From assembly GCA_025716855.1 (NCBI GenBank), contig JAIXMQ010000008.1, positions 248,001 through 312,000 of the forward strand: DNA of 64,000 nucleotides. The letters run 5' to 3'. Source of the DNA: Pilaira anomala. Lineage: Eukaryota; Mucoromycota; Mucoromycetes; Mucorales; Mucoraceae. Each line of letters starts with the position of its first letter. Within the stretch, counting starts at the first letter, position 1. The notes beneath the pieces were generated by a model. The model made no database searches and was not told the origin of the DNA. It worked only from the letters and a program-made list of their open reading frames with translations. The position numbers and the translations under genes were made by a program. Below, one piece after another: positions 46,657 through 57,090 of the stretch.

Positions 46657-47354
46657 TTAATTCTTGTACTTTAAAGCCAAGTTAACAAAGAATTCATGAA
46701 GACGGTTATCGTTTGTTAATTCAGGATGAAAAGCTGTAGCAAAGAGATGATCTTGAAGTACAGCAACAGCTGTTTCGGCTTCAGTTTGACCATGCTTATG
46801 TTCTAATTTACCTACAATCTTAACTTTAGGAGACTTGATTTCTGAAATAACAGGAGCACGAATAAAGACAGCAGCAAATGGTTCATCACCCAAGATCTCG
46901 GGTAAATGTAACATGGTTTGAAAGCTCTCCTTTTGAGTACCGAATTGATTACGGTTAACAACGACATCTAATCCATTGAATAATTGTTGTCCTCCTTTCT
47001 TGGCACCAGTGGCCTCTTTTGCCAACATGATCATACCGGCACAAGTGCCCCAGGTAGGTTTCTTTTGAACAAAGGCACGCAAAGGTTCCAACATGTTGCA
47101 ACGTTCAGCAATAAGTGCCATAGCTGTGGATTCACCACCGGGAATAATCAAACAGTCGACTGAATTCAATTGTTCTTCGGTACGAACTGGGATAGCTTCC
47201 TTGACCTGAGGGATTTTGTTCAACATGTGAATGTGTTCGATAAAGGCACCTTGCAAGGCTGATTTATCGGTTAGTAATAATATTCCCCTTAATCATATCC
47301 CTATTTTTAAAAGTACTCACCAAGGACACCAACAGTGAGAGTAGCAGGAGACAT
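46657..47354 (-). CDS. SNO1: Pyridoxal 5'-phosphate synthase glutaminase subunit (PdxT/SNO)
   Basis: Supplies ammonia from glutamine to the PdxS/SNZ synthase in vitamin B6 synthesis. The model is complement(join(46657..47258, 47321..47354)), 636 bases, 211 residues, the normal family length. Class-I amidotransferase triad: Cys84 in WGTCAGMI, His189 and Glu191 in FHPEL. The family motif GGEST is at 52-56. The first exon encodes only about 11 residues (MSPATLTVGVL) and joins to ALQGAF, reproducing the conserved GVLALQGAF start. SNZ is not in this window. Divergent from eIF4A3. Confidence 0.94.
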
Positions 47355-47819
47355 AATTTTTCTTTGTTTTGTAAAGTTTAAGAGGAAAAAAAAGAAAAAA
47401 GAATCTATGTAATTGATGAGTCGAAATTAGAGATCTCTGGCAAGTCACTTATTGTCTCCTATTCAAAACGATCGCTTTCTTTTTTTTCGCACGGCAAAGA
47501 GGCTATAAGATGATGATCCCTTCTTCAATGGCTCCAGTACTCTTAAATTGCTTTAATTTTGACGGTAATTCCAGTACTTTTTTTCGAAGGGTTGGCATCA
47601 ATATAATTCTTTCAACTTTTATGTTACATCAGAGTATTTTATACCGCTGAATGCACAGACTTTGGTCAATAATATGGTTATTAAAAGATATCACTGTGAC
47701 TGTGTAAGCGACGTCATGGAAAAAGAGGAAAAGGTTTTCTCTCAATTTTGGCGTGCCGGCTAATAAAAGAAAAAGAAAAAAAAAGGTTTTTAAACCATCT
47801 TGAAATATAATCTATAACA
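47355..47819. promoter_or_regulatory. Intergenic region between divergent SNO1 and FAL1
   Basis: 465 bases between two start codons. It contains T/C-rich stretches near 47480 and a TGACGT-containing segment (GCGACGTCATGG near 47708), which resembles a CRE/ATF half-site palindrome. Any link to regulation is inference. Confidence 0.35.
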
Positions 47820-48991
47820 ATGTCGTTCGATCATTCCAATGATGATAAGCTCGCCTTCGAGACTTCTGAAAGTGTAAATAAACAACAAGACGATACATAC
47901 AATAAAACGATGATATTGATTGGACATTTATTTTGTAGGTTAAAGTTGTCCCCACTTTTGATTCTATCGGTTTAAAAGAAGATTTACTTCGTGGTATTTA
48001 CGCTTATAACTTTGAAAAGCCTTCAGCTATCCAACAAAGAGGTACAATATATAGAATAGAGAAAGAGAGAGAGATATATATAGATGAAAAAAATGGGTAT
48101 ATGTGCGTTGGGTTACTGATAATTTGTTTTTTATAATATTAGCTATTGTTCCTATTATCAAAGGACGTGATGTTATTGCACAAGCCCAGTCTGGTACTGG
48201 TAAAACAGCTACATTCTCAATTTCAACTTTACAAGCGATTGATACAACAATGAAGGAAACACAAGCATTGATTTTATCACCTACTCGTGAATTAGCTACA
48301 CAAATTCAAAGTGTTGTATTAGCACTTGGTGATTATATGAATGTTCAATGTCACGCTTGTATTGGTGGTACCAGTGTTGGAGAAGATATCCGTAAATTAG
48401 AAGCAGGCGTACAAGTTGTATCTGGTACACCTGGTCGTGTTTATGATATGATTCGTCGTCGTACTTTACGCACACGTAATATTAAAATGCTTGTACTTGA
48501 TGAAGCAGATGAACTTTTAAACCGCGGTTTCAAAGATCAAATTTATGATGTCTATCGTTACCTTCCTCCTGGAACTCAAGTTGTACTTTTATCTGCTACA
48601 CTTCCTAATGATGTTTTAGAAATGACCAGTAACTTTATGACAGATCCTATTCGTATTCTTGTGAAGCGTGATGAGTTGACTTTGGAAGGTATTAAACAAT
48701 TCTTTGTTGCAGTTGAACGTGAGGAATGGAAATTCGATACTTTATGTGATCTTTATGATACTTTGACAATTACACAAGCTGTTATCTTTTGTAATACAAG
48801 AAGAAAGGTAGATTTTATTTGTAGAAGTGAGAGAAAAAATCAAGAATATTTATACTTTATGTTATAGGTTGATTGGTTAACTGAAAAGATGAGAGAAGCG
48901 AACTTTACAGTCTCTGCTATGCACGGTGAGATGCCTCAAAAGGAACGTGATGCTATTATGCAAGAATTCCGTCAAGGTGCTAGGTAAGGAG

Positions 48992-49024
<33 letters not shown>

Positions 49025-49465
49025 ACAGGTCAATTTCGAAAAAAGATTTATGCTAACGTAAAATAGTCGTGTTTTGATCACAACTGATGTTTGGGCTCGT
49101 GGTATCGATGTTCAACAAGTTTCATTAGTTATCAAGTAAGTATTTATAGGTTTAGGAAAAGGAAAAGAATTATATATTTACCTTGTTTTTCTTATAGTTA
49201 CGATTTACCTGCCAACCGTGAAAACTATATTCATCGTATTGGTAGATCAGGTCGTTTCGGCCGTAAGGGTGTTGCAATCAACTTTGTGAAGAATGACGAT
49301 CTTAAAATTTTGCGTGATATCGAACAATATTATAGTACGCAAATTGATGAAATGCCAATGAATGGTAAAGTGGTTTTTTTTTTTAAAAAAAAAAAATAGG
49401 TTAAATATCTTTTTCCTTTTTACTGACTTACCTTGTTTATTTTTGTAGTTACCGATTTGATTTAA
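47820..49465 (+). CDS. FAL1: ATP-dependent RNA helicase eIF4A-III (FAL1), exon-junction complex core
   Basis: DEAD-box helicase of the exon-junction complex and pre-rRNA processing. Seven exons: join(47820..47873, 47939..48041, 48143..48807, 48868..48983, 49067..49135, 49198..49364, 49449..49465), 1191 bases, 396 residues. Motifs: Q motif (PSAIQQRAI), [25 protein letters not shown], then ARGIDV and [21 protein letters not shown] [10 protein letters not shown] and the VTDLI end favour eIF4A3 over eIF4A1. The last coding exon is 17 bases. Some introns (for example 48984-49066) contain long T runs. The two-domain RecA fold is complete. Confidence 0.94.
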
Positions 49466-50263
49466 AGAAAGAAAGAAAAAAAGCCCTATTTGTTTTGATG
49501 CAATAGAAATCCTATAAAAAAATAAAATAATAATATTGTACAAAAAAACAAAAAATAAAAGAGCTGTTATTTATTTACACTTTAATTCTCTGTCAGACAA
49601 TATATGACAATCATTCTGTGTATGATTTGCATAATGTGCCATTGCTCTAGTAAACTATTATATCAGAAATATCCAATCTGAAGGAGCAAGTAAAAGTCAT
49701 ACTTGCGCTCCTTCATCGTGTATTTCCTGATGTTCCTCGTTCCTCTATAAACCCCATGCTCTGCCAGCCTCGCTGATGAACTGCAAAGATATTTATGCAA
49801 TTTAAAGCACCTTCAATCATAAAAAATATGATGATGCATCTGCTAACTATAACCAGTAATAAATTGGCAATGGCCTTAAATAGAACGCTATTTGGTTGAC
49901 ACCTTTTTCAAGCTATTTTTTCCGAAATGACTCACTCAAAAATTATCCCAAACATCTCATGTTCCTAGTATATATCTTATACTTCACATGTTCTCCATCT
50001 GAACTTTTAACGCGTGCTTTTTTCTTCGTATTGCGACTACGTACGTTCTAAGCTCGATAGTCTCTTTTCCTATTCAAAATAAAATAGATATGTCCTGTGT
50101 TTGTTATTTCTATTGCCCCAACTTACTGGTAAAATATAAACTAACAATTATACACATTAAATAAAGAAAGCCTCAAATACTTAATTTTTACACGATATTT
50201 TTTTGCTAAAGAAGCAGTAAATTGGGTGTTTTTTTTTATTCATTTTTAAAAAAGAAGATGCGT
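49466..50263. other. 3' flank between convergent FAL1 and uL14
   Basis: No gene. It contains a 13-bp-paired hairpin at 49680-49714 described separately. The remainder is AT-rich UTR-type sequence. Confidence 0.5.
49680..49714. terminator. Stem-loop in 3' flank of FAL1
   Basis: GAAGGAGC pairs with GCTCCTTC and continues, across a two-base bulge, as AAGTA with TACTT; the loop is seven bases. It lies about 215 bases after the FAL1 stop in a convergent spacer. A role in transcription end or RNA stability is inferred only. Confidence 0.3.
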
Positions 50264-50801
50264 TTAGACGACGGTACCGGAAGCGGAAGCAATACGGGGC
50301 CAGAGATCAGCACATTCCTTGGCAACGGGACCAGTGATAGCAGAACCTAAAAAATGTATACATGTCAGGAAGGTTCAAACCTAAGCTATAAACATAAACT
50401 TACCCTTCATTTCACCCTTGGGGTTGACAATGACACCAGCGTTATCCTCGAAGTAAAGGAAGACACCGTCTCTACGACGCCAGGCCTTACGTTGACGAAT
50501 GACAACAGCAGCCATGACTAAATTAAGAAAAGTAAATCGTCTGTTGCTTGTATTTTTTCCACAAAAAGTTGCTCAATTCAAAAAAAAAACTTACCCTTCT
50601 TTCTTAATTCGGGCTTACCCTTCTTGACGGTAGCGACAATCATGTCACCACAACCGGCAGCAGGAAGTCTGTTCAAACGACCCTTGATGTTACGGACAGC
50701 AATGACGTACAAATTCTTAGCACCAGAGTTATCGGCGCAATTCATAACAGCACCAACGGGGAGACCGAGGGTCATACGGAACTTTGTGCCGGAAACGCTA
50801 A
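50264..50801 (-). CDS. RPL23: Large-subunit ribosomal protein uL14 (L23), 5' exon not settled
   Basis: Binds the 60S subunit near the interface with the small subunit. Exons complement(join(50264..50346, 50404..50517, 50595..50801)) are in phase and contain the complete family core: [44 protein letters not shown], then [64 protein letters not shown]. Only the first few residues are missing. An acceptor at CATTAG|TTAGC or four bases later implies an upstream exon of about 10 bases or more. ATGCCTAAAG|GTGTGT near 51219-51228 is a phase-compatible candidate start with a long first intron, a common arrangement in ribosomal protein genes; unproven. Confidence 0.9.
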
Positions 50802-51481
50802 CTAATGACCACAAGTAAAAAAATGCGTTAGTTTCCACGTGTACGTATATAAAGTTTCATTAATAGAATGCTTTGGGTATAATCAAAAGGTCCAGAAGCT
50901 GTTTGTAAATATCCACAAGTCTAAACTAGATTGTTGGGCGACGTCTATATCAAAATCCATTCAATTTTTAAGGTAATGACTAATAATCTGTTTATAAATG
51001 ATGTTCTAATGGTACTGTTGAATTGATTGATATAAAATTGATTGATATTTGGTAATGGATGGATGCATTTTGATCTCTTTTCACTCATACATCCTACTTT
51101 TTTTTGATGATTTTACCATCCCGTCCAGTACTAAAACATCCATCCATCCATCGTACTATGTTCCTCTTATTGATTATACCCTAAACATTCTTATCATTCA
51201 TTCTAGCTGTACACACCTTTAGGCATTGCGTGTGGAGATACGGATGAGAGAGGGAGACTTCTAGGACTTTTGGTCAATTGCTCTCTCTTTGTGTGAATTG
51301 ATTTCCCATAATAGGTGATTAAAGGTCCGGTATACTTTGTGACGGGCTTTCGATGTAGATAAGAAGCAGGTTCAACATTACGTAAACCATCTCGTTAATA
51401 AATTATCAAGAAGTAAAATAATTACGATAGAAACGAACAAAAACAAGAAGAAACTTATATAAATATTGACGATGATTTTTT
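50802..51481. other. uL14 upstream region with a long first intron candidate and an ATG-less frame
   Basis: Probably contains the uL14 promoter and first intron. A minus-strand frame of about 60 codons (roughly 51211-51393) is open, non-repetitive, but has no early ATG; it overlaps the candidate uL14 start. Short ATCC repeats occur near 51058 and 51137. Confidence 0.4.
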
Positions 51482-53155
51482 TTACAGTGACATTTTATTG
51501 GAATAGTAACCTTCTACATTTATAAGTGCAGCTTTACTGTCTCCTTCGCAAGCTAGTTCCTTATTACATAACATGACTTGTCTATATACACGTTCCATTG
51601 CTGGCATTTCTGGCCGGTTGAGGAAAGCTAATTTAAAATAAGTAACTTGAGCTAGAATTGTATAAGACTGACTATACCTAAAATTGTAGCATTTACTTCA
51701 GTAGCTAAAGCGTCCCTCCTAGAGATATCCATTAGATAAGCTACAGGACTATGATCAGGGTCTTGATAAGCTAAAAGAGAGGATATTTCCTAATGGTATC
51801 AATTTTTTCTTTAGTGAATTAGGAATTAATCTTTTTTATAAATGACTTCTTACCGTGATACTTGATCTCGTTTTTTCTTGGATATCGTCACGATACTCTT
51901 CTTTTAATTTCTGTCCATATAGCATGATTCGTTTCAAGAATTCAGTTGATTCATTATGTATATCTCTTGAGTCACCATTAGAAGTGCGGCCGTTATCATT
52001 ACTTTGGAGACGATTTGCTGGGTTCGAGATACTTGGCCTTCGTTCCCAAACATTTCCACAGAGCGAGTTGGTAGGAGCACTGTCAATATCCATCATTTCA
52101 GAATTATCGTTTGTTTTTCGCAGCTCTATACCATTTGTAGTTGGTAAAGAGACCGCAATAGTGGAATAACTTGAGCGACGTCTTCGAATAGGGGCAATTT
52201 TACGATTTGATGTATTTGTACAACATGTTTCTGGTACAGACGATTTAGTCTCACCATTCGTTCTTGTATGATTCCCATTTTCTGTCTTCGGTTTCGCTTT
52301 TTTACTATTCATATACTCACAATATTCACGAATCATTTCAATAAATTTAGTACATTTTAGCCACAAGTGTAGATCTTGTCCTCTACCTTCTTCTTGTAGT
52401 ACACCGGGAAAATACTTGTCTATTAGTTTAATTGCATCCTCAATTTTCCCCTTTAAAATAGAAGAGCGAATCACTTTTTTTTTTTGTTAATGATATCCAA
52501 ATATATAGAGTTGGCATGTCTCATATACTTACGTTGCCTTTCCTCCATATCTTTTTCACTAATTTTAGAAATATCGTTATTATTAAATAAAAAGAAGTCC
52601 TGAGTAGAATCATAGCCAGCATTTTGTACGACAGCTTTTGCTGTTCCTGTATAACCATGATGAATTAAATACGATAGAATCAGATTATTTGTCACTTCCT
52701 TTGAGTATGTGTCTTCATCTTGTGATGTTGGTACTATTGTTAATTTATTGTTTGGATTATGTACAATATCCTCAATTAAATGTAATCTTTGCTTCTATAT
52801 AGGTTATATGAGTATGATGAAAAGGTACGTTTTTATATATAATTAATTTTACCCTAACATATTTTTCGATATCAAAAACAAAGGGTTCATTTCCAAAGTT
52901 TGTAGTAACCTTTTCTCGTTGGGTGCGCAATCCAATTGCAGGATAGATTGGCTTTTTAAAGATTAAATCTTTGAATGCAGTACCTAAGTGCCAGCCGTTT
53001 TTTGTATAGAAAGCAGAACGATCTGAAAAATTCACACCACAACCAATGGTATCACCAGTTGTAAAACGAGGACCATAATCTTTACCAGTACCAGACCCAG
53101 CAAAGGAATGTCCGTCATCTCCATGATATCCCCAAGAGTTCGTATTCCATCCTAG

Positions 53156-53208
<53 letters not shown>

Positions 53209-53858
53209 TGTAGGTACTCAATTTATTATGCAATTGCAATTTTTATTTTTCCTACCTGGTAATCTTTCTAGGTTATTTTCTCCATAACAAAACCCGATGC
53301 CTATAAATCCATGAGCTCCTTTTGAGATAACTTTCATTTCGAAATAAAATATGCCAGTTTGAGATCGCATTGGAAAATTGGATCGAACGAGTGCTGCGTC
53401 TGCTTCTTCTAATCCTGGACCTTTATTGCAAAAAAATAAATAAAGTTGTCGGCACTTTTTTAGAAAAAAATTATGCATTGTTTCTAAAAAGGGTTTTTTC
53501 TTTTACCTGTGTAGGATAAATCAAGTCCGTTACTGCCGACCTCTATGTTTGACGATTTATCTTTGGGGTTCCAAGCAGTAGGTAAACGCAAGTCCAGTTC
53601 AATCAGTTGCTCTTCCTCCAAGTTAGAAGTATCTGATAAAGGCTGTAAAGTTATAGGAATTGGTTTTAAATGTTGTTTATGCAGATGAAGGTTATACTGA
53701 GTTAAAGCCAAGTTTTCATAAAGCGTTTGCCTTAAGTAACTAGGATATGTGGGAGATACAAGTGAGCGATGAGTAGCTGTTAAGTAAGAAGATGAGCTTC
53801 GTTTCACGCTATGTTTATTTTGACCATTCATTGCTTTTTGTCGTTTACAGTCATTCAA
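51482..53858 (-). CDS. Gid1/RanBPM-like SPRY-LisH-CTLH protein
   Basis: Scaffold of the GID/CTLH ubiquitin ligase, which in yeast degrades gluconeogenic enzymes. Seven exons: complement(join(51482..51627, 51678..51789, 51854..52473, 52533..52794, 52853..53151, 53256..53420, 53507..53858)), 1956 bases, 651 residues. SPRY domain at about 110-270 ([46 protein letters not shown]-like [10 protein letters not shown]). LisH follows ([18 protein letters not shown]), then CTLH ([22 protein letters not shown]) and a CRA region at the C-terminus, with a Ser/Arg/Asn-rich insert between. Exon 5's acceptor is an A run ending in G. ATG at 53831 is an alternative start. Confidence 0.92.
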
Positions 53859-54612
53859 AAAAAAAAGAGGTTTGAAATTCCTTTTGGCTCACTTGATTTT
53901 ACGTTATCTTTTTTGGTTTACCGCCTGGATTGGCAATACCTAAAACGTCTGACGTAGTGAAGTCATTGCTGCATTGGGAGTGTGAGAAACTTTTTTGTTG
54001 AGGCAACTTGGGCTTCTCAAGGTTTTTAATTTATCGAGTATTATTTTTGCATGCAAATAAAATATTTTTTTTTGAACAATTGAAACTATTCTTCTCTTTT
54101 TCTTTTCATTTTTTTCTTCAATTCTAACATATATATATATATATATATATAATGTATGTACCTATTTGTGTCGTACTTTATTTAAGTCTCATCTCTTTAC
54201 TCTCTGAATGTTATTAATTCTTTCTTTGCAAAAAAGGACACATCCGACGTAAATTCACATACTTTTTATTGGATGAGATATTATGCGAATCGAGGAATTA
54301 CGATTGGTAGTTTTTGAAAATCTTCGAGTGAGATATTTCACAAATGGATCACATTTTTTCTTTTTAGCACGCTGAAGAATATAGTCTTATAACTCAAGGT
54401 CGAGTAAATTATTTAATGGACTACATTCAGTAGAAACTTCGTTTCCTTTCAGATTCTTTTTTTTTTCTGTATAAAGACACACTATGAAGAATAATATATT
54501 ATAAACAGGTACATAAGTAAACAAATAAACAAAAAAAACAAAAAAAAACAAAAAAAAACAAAAAAAAACAAAAAAAAACAAAAAAAACAAAAAAAAAACA
54601 AAAAAAACAAAA
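53859..54612. other. Spacer between Gid1-like gene and transposon fragment
   Basis: Contains the Gid1-like promoter (53859-54100), a TA microsatellite near 54129, and an (A7-8C)n minisatellite at about 54528-54616. No N-terminal transposase sequence or left terminal repeat was found here. Confidence 0.5.
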
Positions 54613-54616
54613 AAAC
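54528..54616. repeat. (AAAAAAAAC)n minisatellite
   Basis: About nine units of 8-9 bases made of seven or eight A then C. It runs directly into the truncated transposase frame and marks the break where the 5' half of the element is missing. Confidence 0.85.
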
Positions 54617-55035
54617 GGCGCAGAAAGGCTCCCACCAATTCAAGCAAGCGTACCCCAAAAGGGACTGTCACTGGACATTATTTGCAATTTATCCATAAAA
54701 CTTTGAACGAAATGGATTTATTTGAAGAAATGAAAGGATTTTATTTGATCATGGACAATGCTCCCATTCATACAGCCGATGAAATAAGTGAAATGATCAC
54801 AGAGAGAGGGTATAGGTGCGCTTATCTTCCTCCCTACTCCCCCGAACTCAACCCAATTGAAAATTTTTGGTCCGTAGTCAAAAACAAAGTCAAGCGAAGC
54901 ACATTCGACGACACCAGTGATTTAATCACAAGAATAACGGAGGCTTGCAACTCCGTTCCTCCTAACCATCTCAGAGCATTTGTTCAGCACTCTGCAGATA
55001 CTTTTGAAAAGTGTAAAAGAAATGAACCTATTTAA
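54613..55035 (+). pseudogene. 5'-truncated Tc1/mariner-type transposase (DD34E)
   Basis: C-terminal part of a DDE transposase. The second catalytic Asp (IMDNAPIH) and the Glu (NPIENFW) are present with 34 residues between them, the Tc1 spacing. The YLPPYSPELNPIENFW signature is intact. The first Asp and the whole helix-turn-helix DNA-binding half are missing; the frame begins inside the A-rich minisatellite. Downstream, a CACTG end followed by TA at 55149-55155 looks like the right terminal inverted repeat. No left partner was found. Non-functional remnant. Confidence 0.85.
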
Positions 55036-55109
55036 ATACTTCACTTATCTATTAAAAAAAATAATAATAAAAGCGCCTTTTGATATTACTCTTTGAAAAT
55101 AAAAAAACT

Positions 55110-55155
55110 ACCTTTTGACAATTTAAAGACGTCCATTGGCACTGTCTTCACTGTA
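55110..55155 (+). mobile_element. Probable right end of the Tc1-like element
   Basis: The sequence ending CACTG immediately before TA has the usual shape of a Tc1 terminal repeat (opposite strand TA-CAGTG) and lies about 120 bases after the transposase stop, a normal distance. No matching left end is seen, consistent with truncation. Confidence 0.5.
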
Positions 55156-55960
55156 TATTTTTTTTTTTTTTGAGACAACACAGGAACATTTTGAGACGTT
55201 TTGAAAAACTTTTACAGACCCTTTTGTAAGAAAAAAGAATGTATTGGATTTTAACAAAGTTTATTTTAAACCCGCCTCTTTTTAAAGCATCTATCCCAAT
55301 GAGATTCAGAATGGTTAACCCAATTTAAACAATACTTCGGCGTTACTGGGGTACCGACATTTGATCATGCACGACTTCTCATCACTTGAGAATTGAAGTC
55401 AGCCTTGTCAATAAAAAACACAATTCTTTTAAAACCCAATACCTGTTGCTTTCCACCAACTGCTAATATCAAAAGGCAAATTTAAGATCAGAAGTTGGAT
55501 ACAAAAGCATCATTTATGATTAACAATCGATTCTGTTAGAAGTTAAGCATTCTATATTGTAATGATATAATATACAAGATGACGAAATACATTAGCAATA
55601 ATAAATTAATAAAAAGAAAAAAAAAAGCACTAATTAAATAAAATATAGCATAAAGAACATAAACCGTAAATTAAAAAAAGGGCATAAAGAACTTTAGTCA
55701 TAAATTAAGAAATGAGCACAAAGGGTATATACAGCATGAATATTAAAGGAAAGGCAATAATAAATACAAATACATATATATACAAACATATCAAAAGAAT
55801 GGATAGCGCATATAGGCAAAATAGTTAAATGAATGGAATAGATTAAAAAAGAACAAAAGAAAACAATGGAGTCCCTACTGCCATTTTCTTTTGATTCTTT
55901 CTTTTGAATTATAATGTATGAGTTTCGATAGTTGGTAGTGACAGTAGAGAAATGAAGGGC
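55156..55960. other. AT-rich spacer with an isolated inverted copy
   Basis: No gene. TAATATCAAAAGGC at 55464-55477 is an exact inverted copy of GCCTTTTGATATTA at 55075-55088 inside the Tc1-like remnant. Otherwise nothing recognised. Confidence 0.45.
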
Positions 55961-56806
55961 TTAATTTGAACGATTGACTGCTTTGACGCGACAGCGGAAC
56001 AACTGAAGAATCTGATCATCTTTTAGGAGTCGCTTTCTTGAAATCACCTCCACACGATGACCTTTGTCGATAATAATTTCTTTGATACACTTGTGTTTAC
56101 TACAGGGAAATATTAACGATAAATAATAAGATACGAATAAGATAAATTTATTCATTTATTTTACCTCACAAATGATCGCAAGTCCTCCAAATTGGTAGTA
56201 AGCCCGGCATAGTCAATTGCTACTAAGCGGACCATCCTTGACTCCGAGGCTAAGTATAGAAACAAATCTTACATAAAGCTGGTTAATATTTCATGAAAAA
56301 AAAATAATATTTATAATTTGGTTACCTTCCGTTGTGCCATCACATTTGAGTGATTCTATAAATTTGGAAGCTTGCGCATTCCTGTCTCTTTTTTCAAATT
56401 CAGTATCTGAATTCGAAAAAGGCGAAACGAATACTTTACGATGGTGCTGGGTAAAAGAGTAGTAAAATCACGGATGAAATTTGATCCAACTAACCGTTAA
56501 GCCACCAAAATACTTTACAGTTTTTTTTAAGAAAAGACTAGTATAATTCTTGTTTTTTTTTAAAAAAAGAACAGGTAATTTTTTCTTTTTTTACCTGTAA
56601 TTTGGACAAAAAAGAAAAAAGGATTATTTTCTATTTGAGATTTATTAGACAAAATGAATCATTTATTTTTTGATAAAATTATTAGACTTACCATTGATAA
56701 CAACATGTTTTATGCACAGGTTTTTTTTTTCTTGGAACAATCTCTTCTCTAGATAAGGAGTGTGGCAAAAGAAGAGATTAAAAATGGAGCGGTAAGGAAG
56801 GTTCAT
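55961..56806 (-). CDS. Orphan 139-residue protein, first exon inside a TIR-bounded element
   Basis: The model is complement(join(55961..56099, 56165..56249, 56326..56406, 56692..56806)), 420 bases, 139 residues, phases consistent. The protein is mixed-charge, with helices in the middle (NAQASKFIESLKC) and a basic end (FRCRVKAVNRSN). I recognise no domain. Intron 1 (56407-56691) contains the left end of a 0.6-kb sequence bounded by inverted repeats, and exon 1 lies inside it, so the element would provide promoter and first exon. Exon 1 support is weaker than exons 2-4 because it is A-rich. An alternative is that only exons 2-4 belong to an older gene. Confidence 0.45.
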
Positions 56807-57090
56807 TTTGAAATATATATAAAAAGAAGAAAGTGAAAGAAAAGAACAAAATAAAAAAAAAGGATTATTTAGAATGAAAAAAAAAAAACCCCCCCTGTTT
56901 GTCTGGCGTATAAGAAAAAAAACCTGCCTGTATGCCATGTGAAAAAAAAATTTGATGTAATGGTGTATTTCATGCAAAAGTTATAAAAAACCTTATTCAC
57001 GTGACGATGTGCCTGGTTATACTTTTTATAAATCCGGATAAAAGTCATCCGTGATTTTACTACCTTTTTTTTTACTACTCTTTTCCCCGA
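56449..57090. mobile_element. Candidate non-autonomous DNA transposon with ~40-bp TIRs
   Basis: CATCCGTGATTTTACTAC is read on the plus strand at 57046-57063 and on the minus strand at 56459-56476, an exact 18-base inverted repeat. Similarity extends outward (AAAAGAGTAGT on both ends, with an extra A-rich insert at the right) and inward (GGAT-AAA). Ends begin with GGG. No transposase. No clear target duplication was found, and the insert is only about 640 bases, so it is MITE-sized. Confidence 0.55.

Noticed and set aside
49760..49840. TGATGA C-box-like motif suggestive of a C/D snoRNA
   Set aside because: No D box (CTGA) at a suitable distance and no terminal stem.
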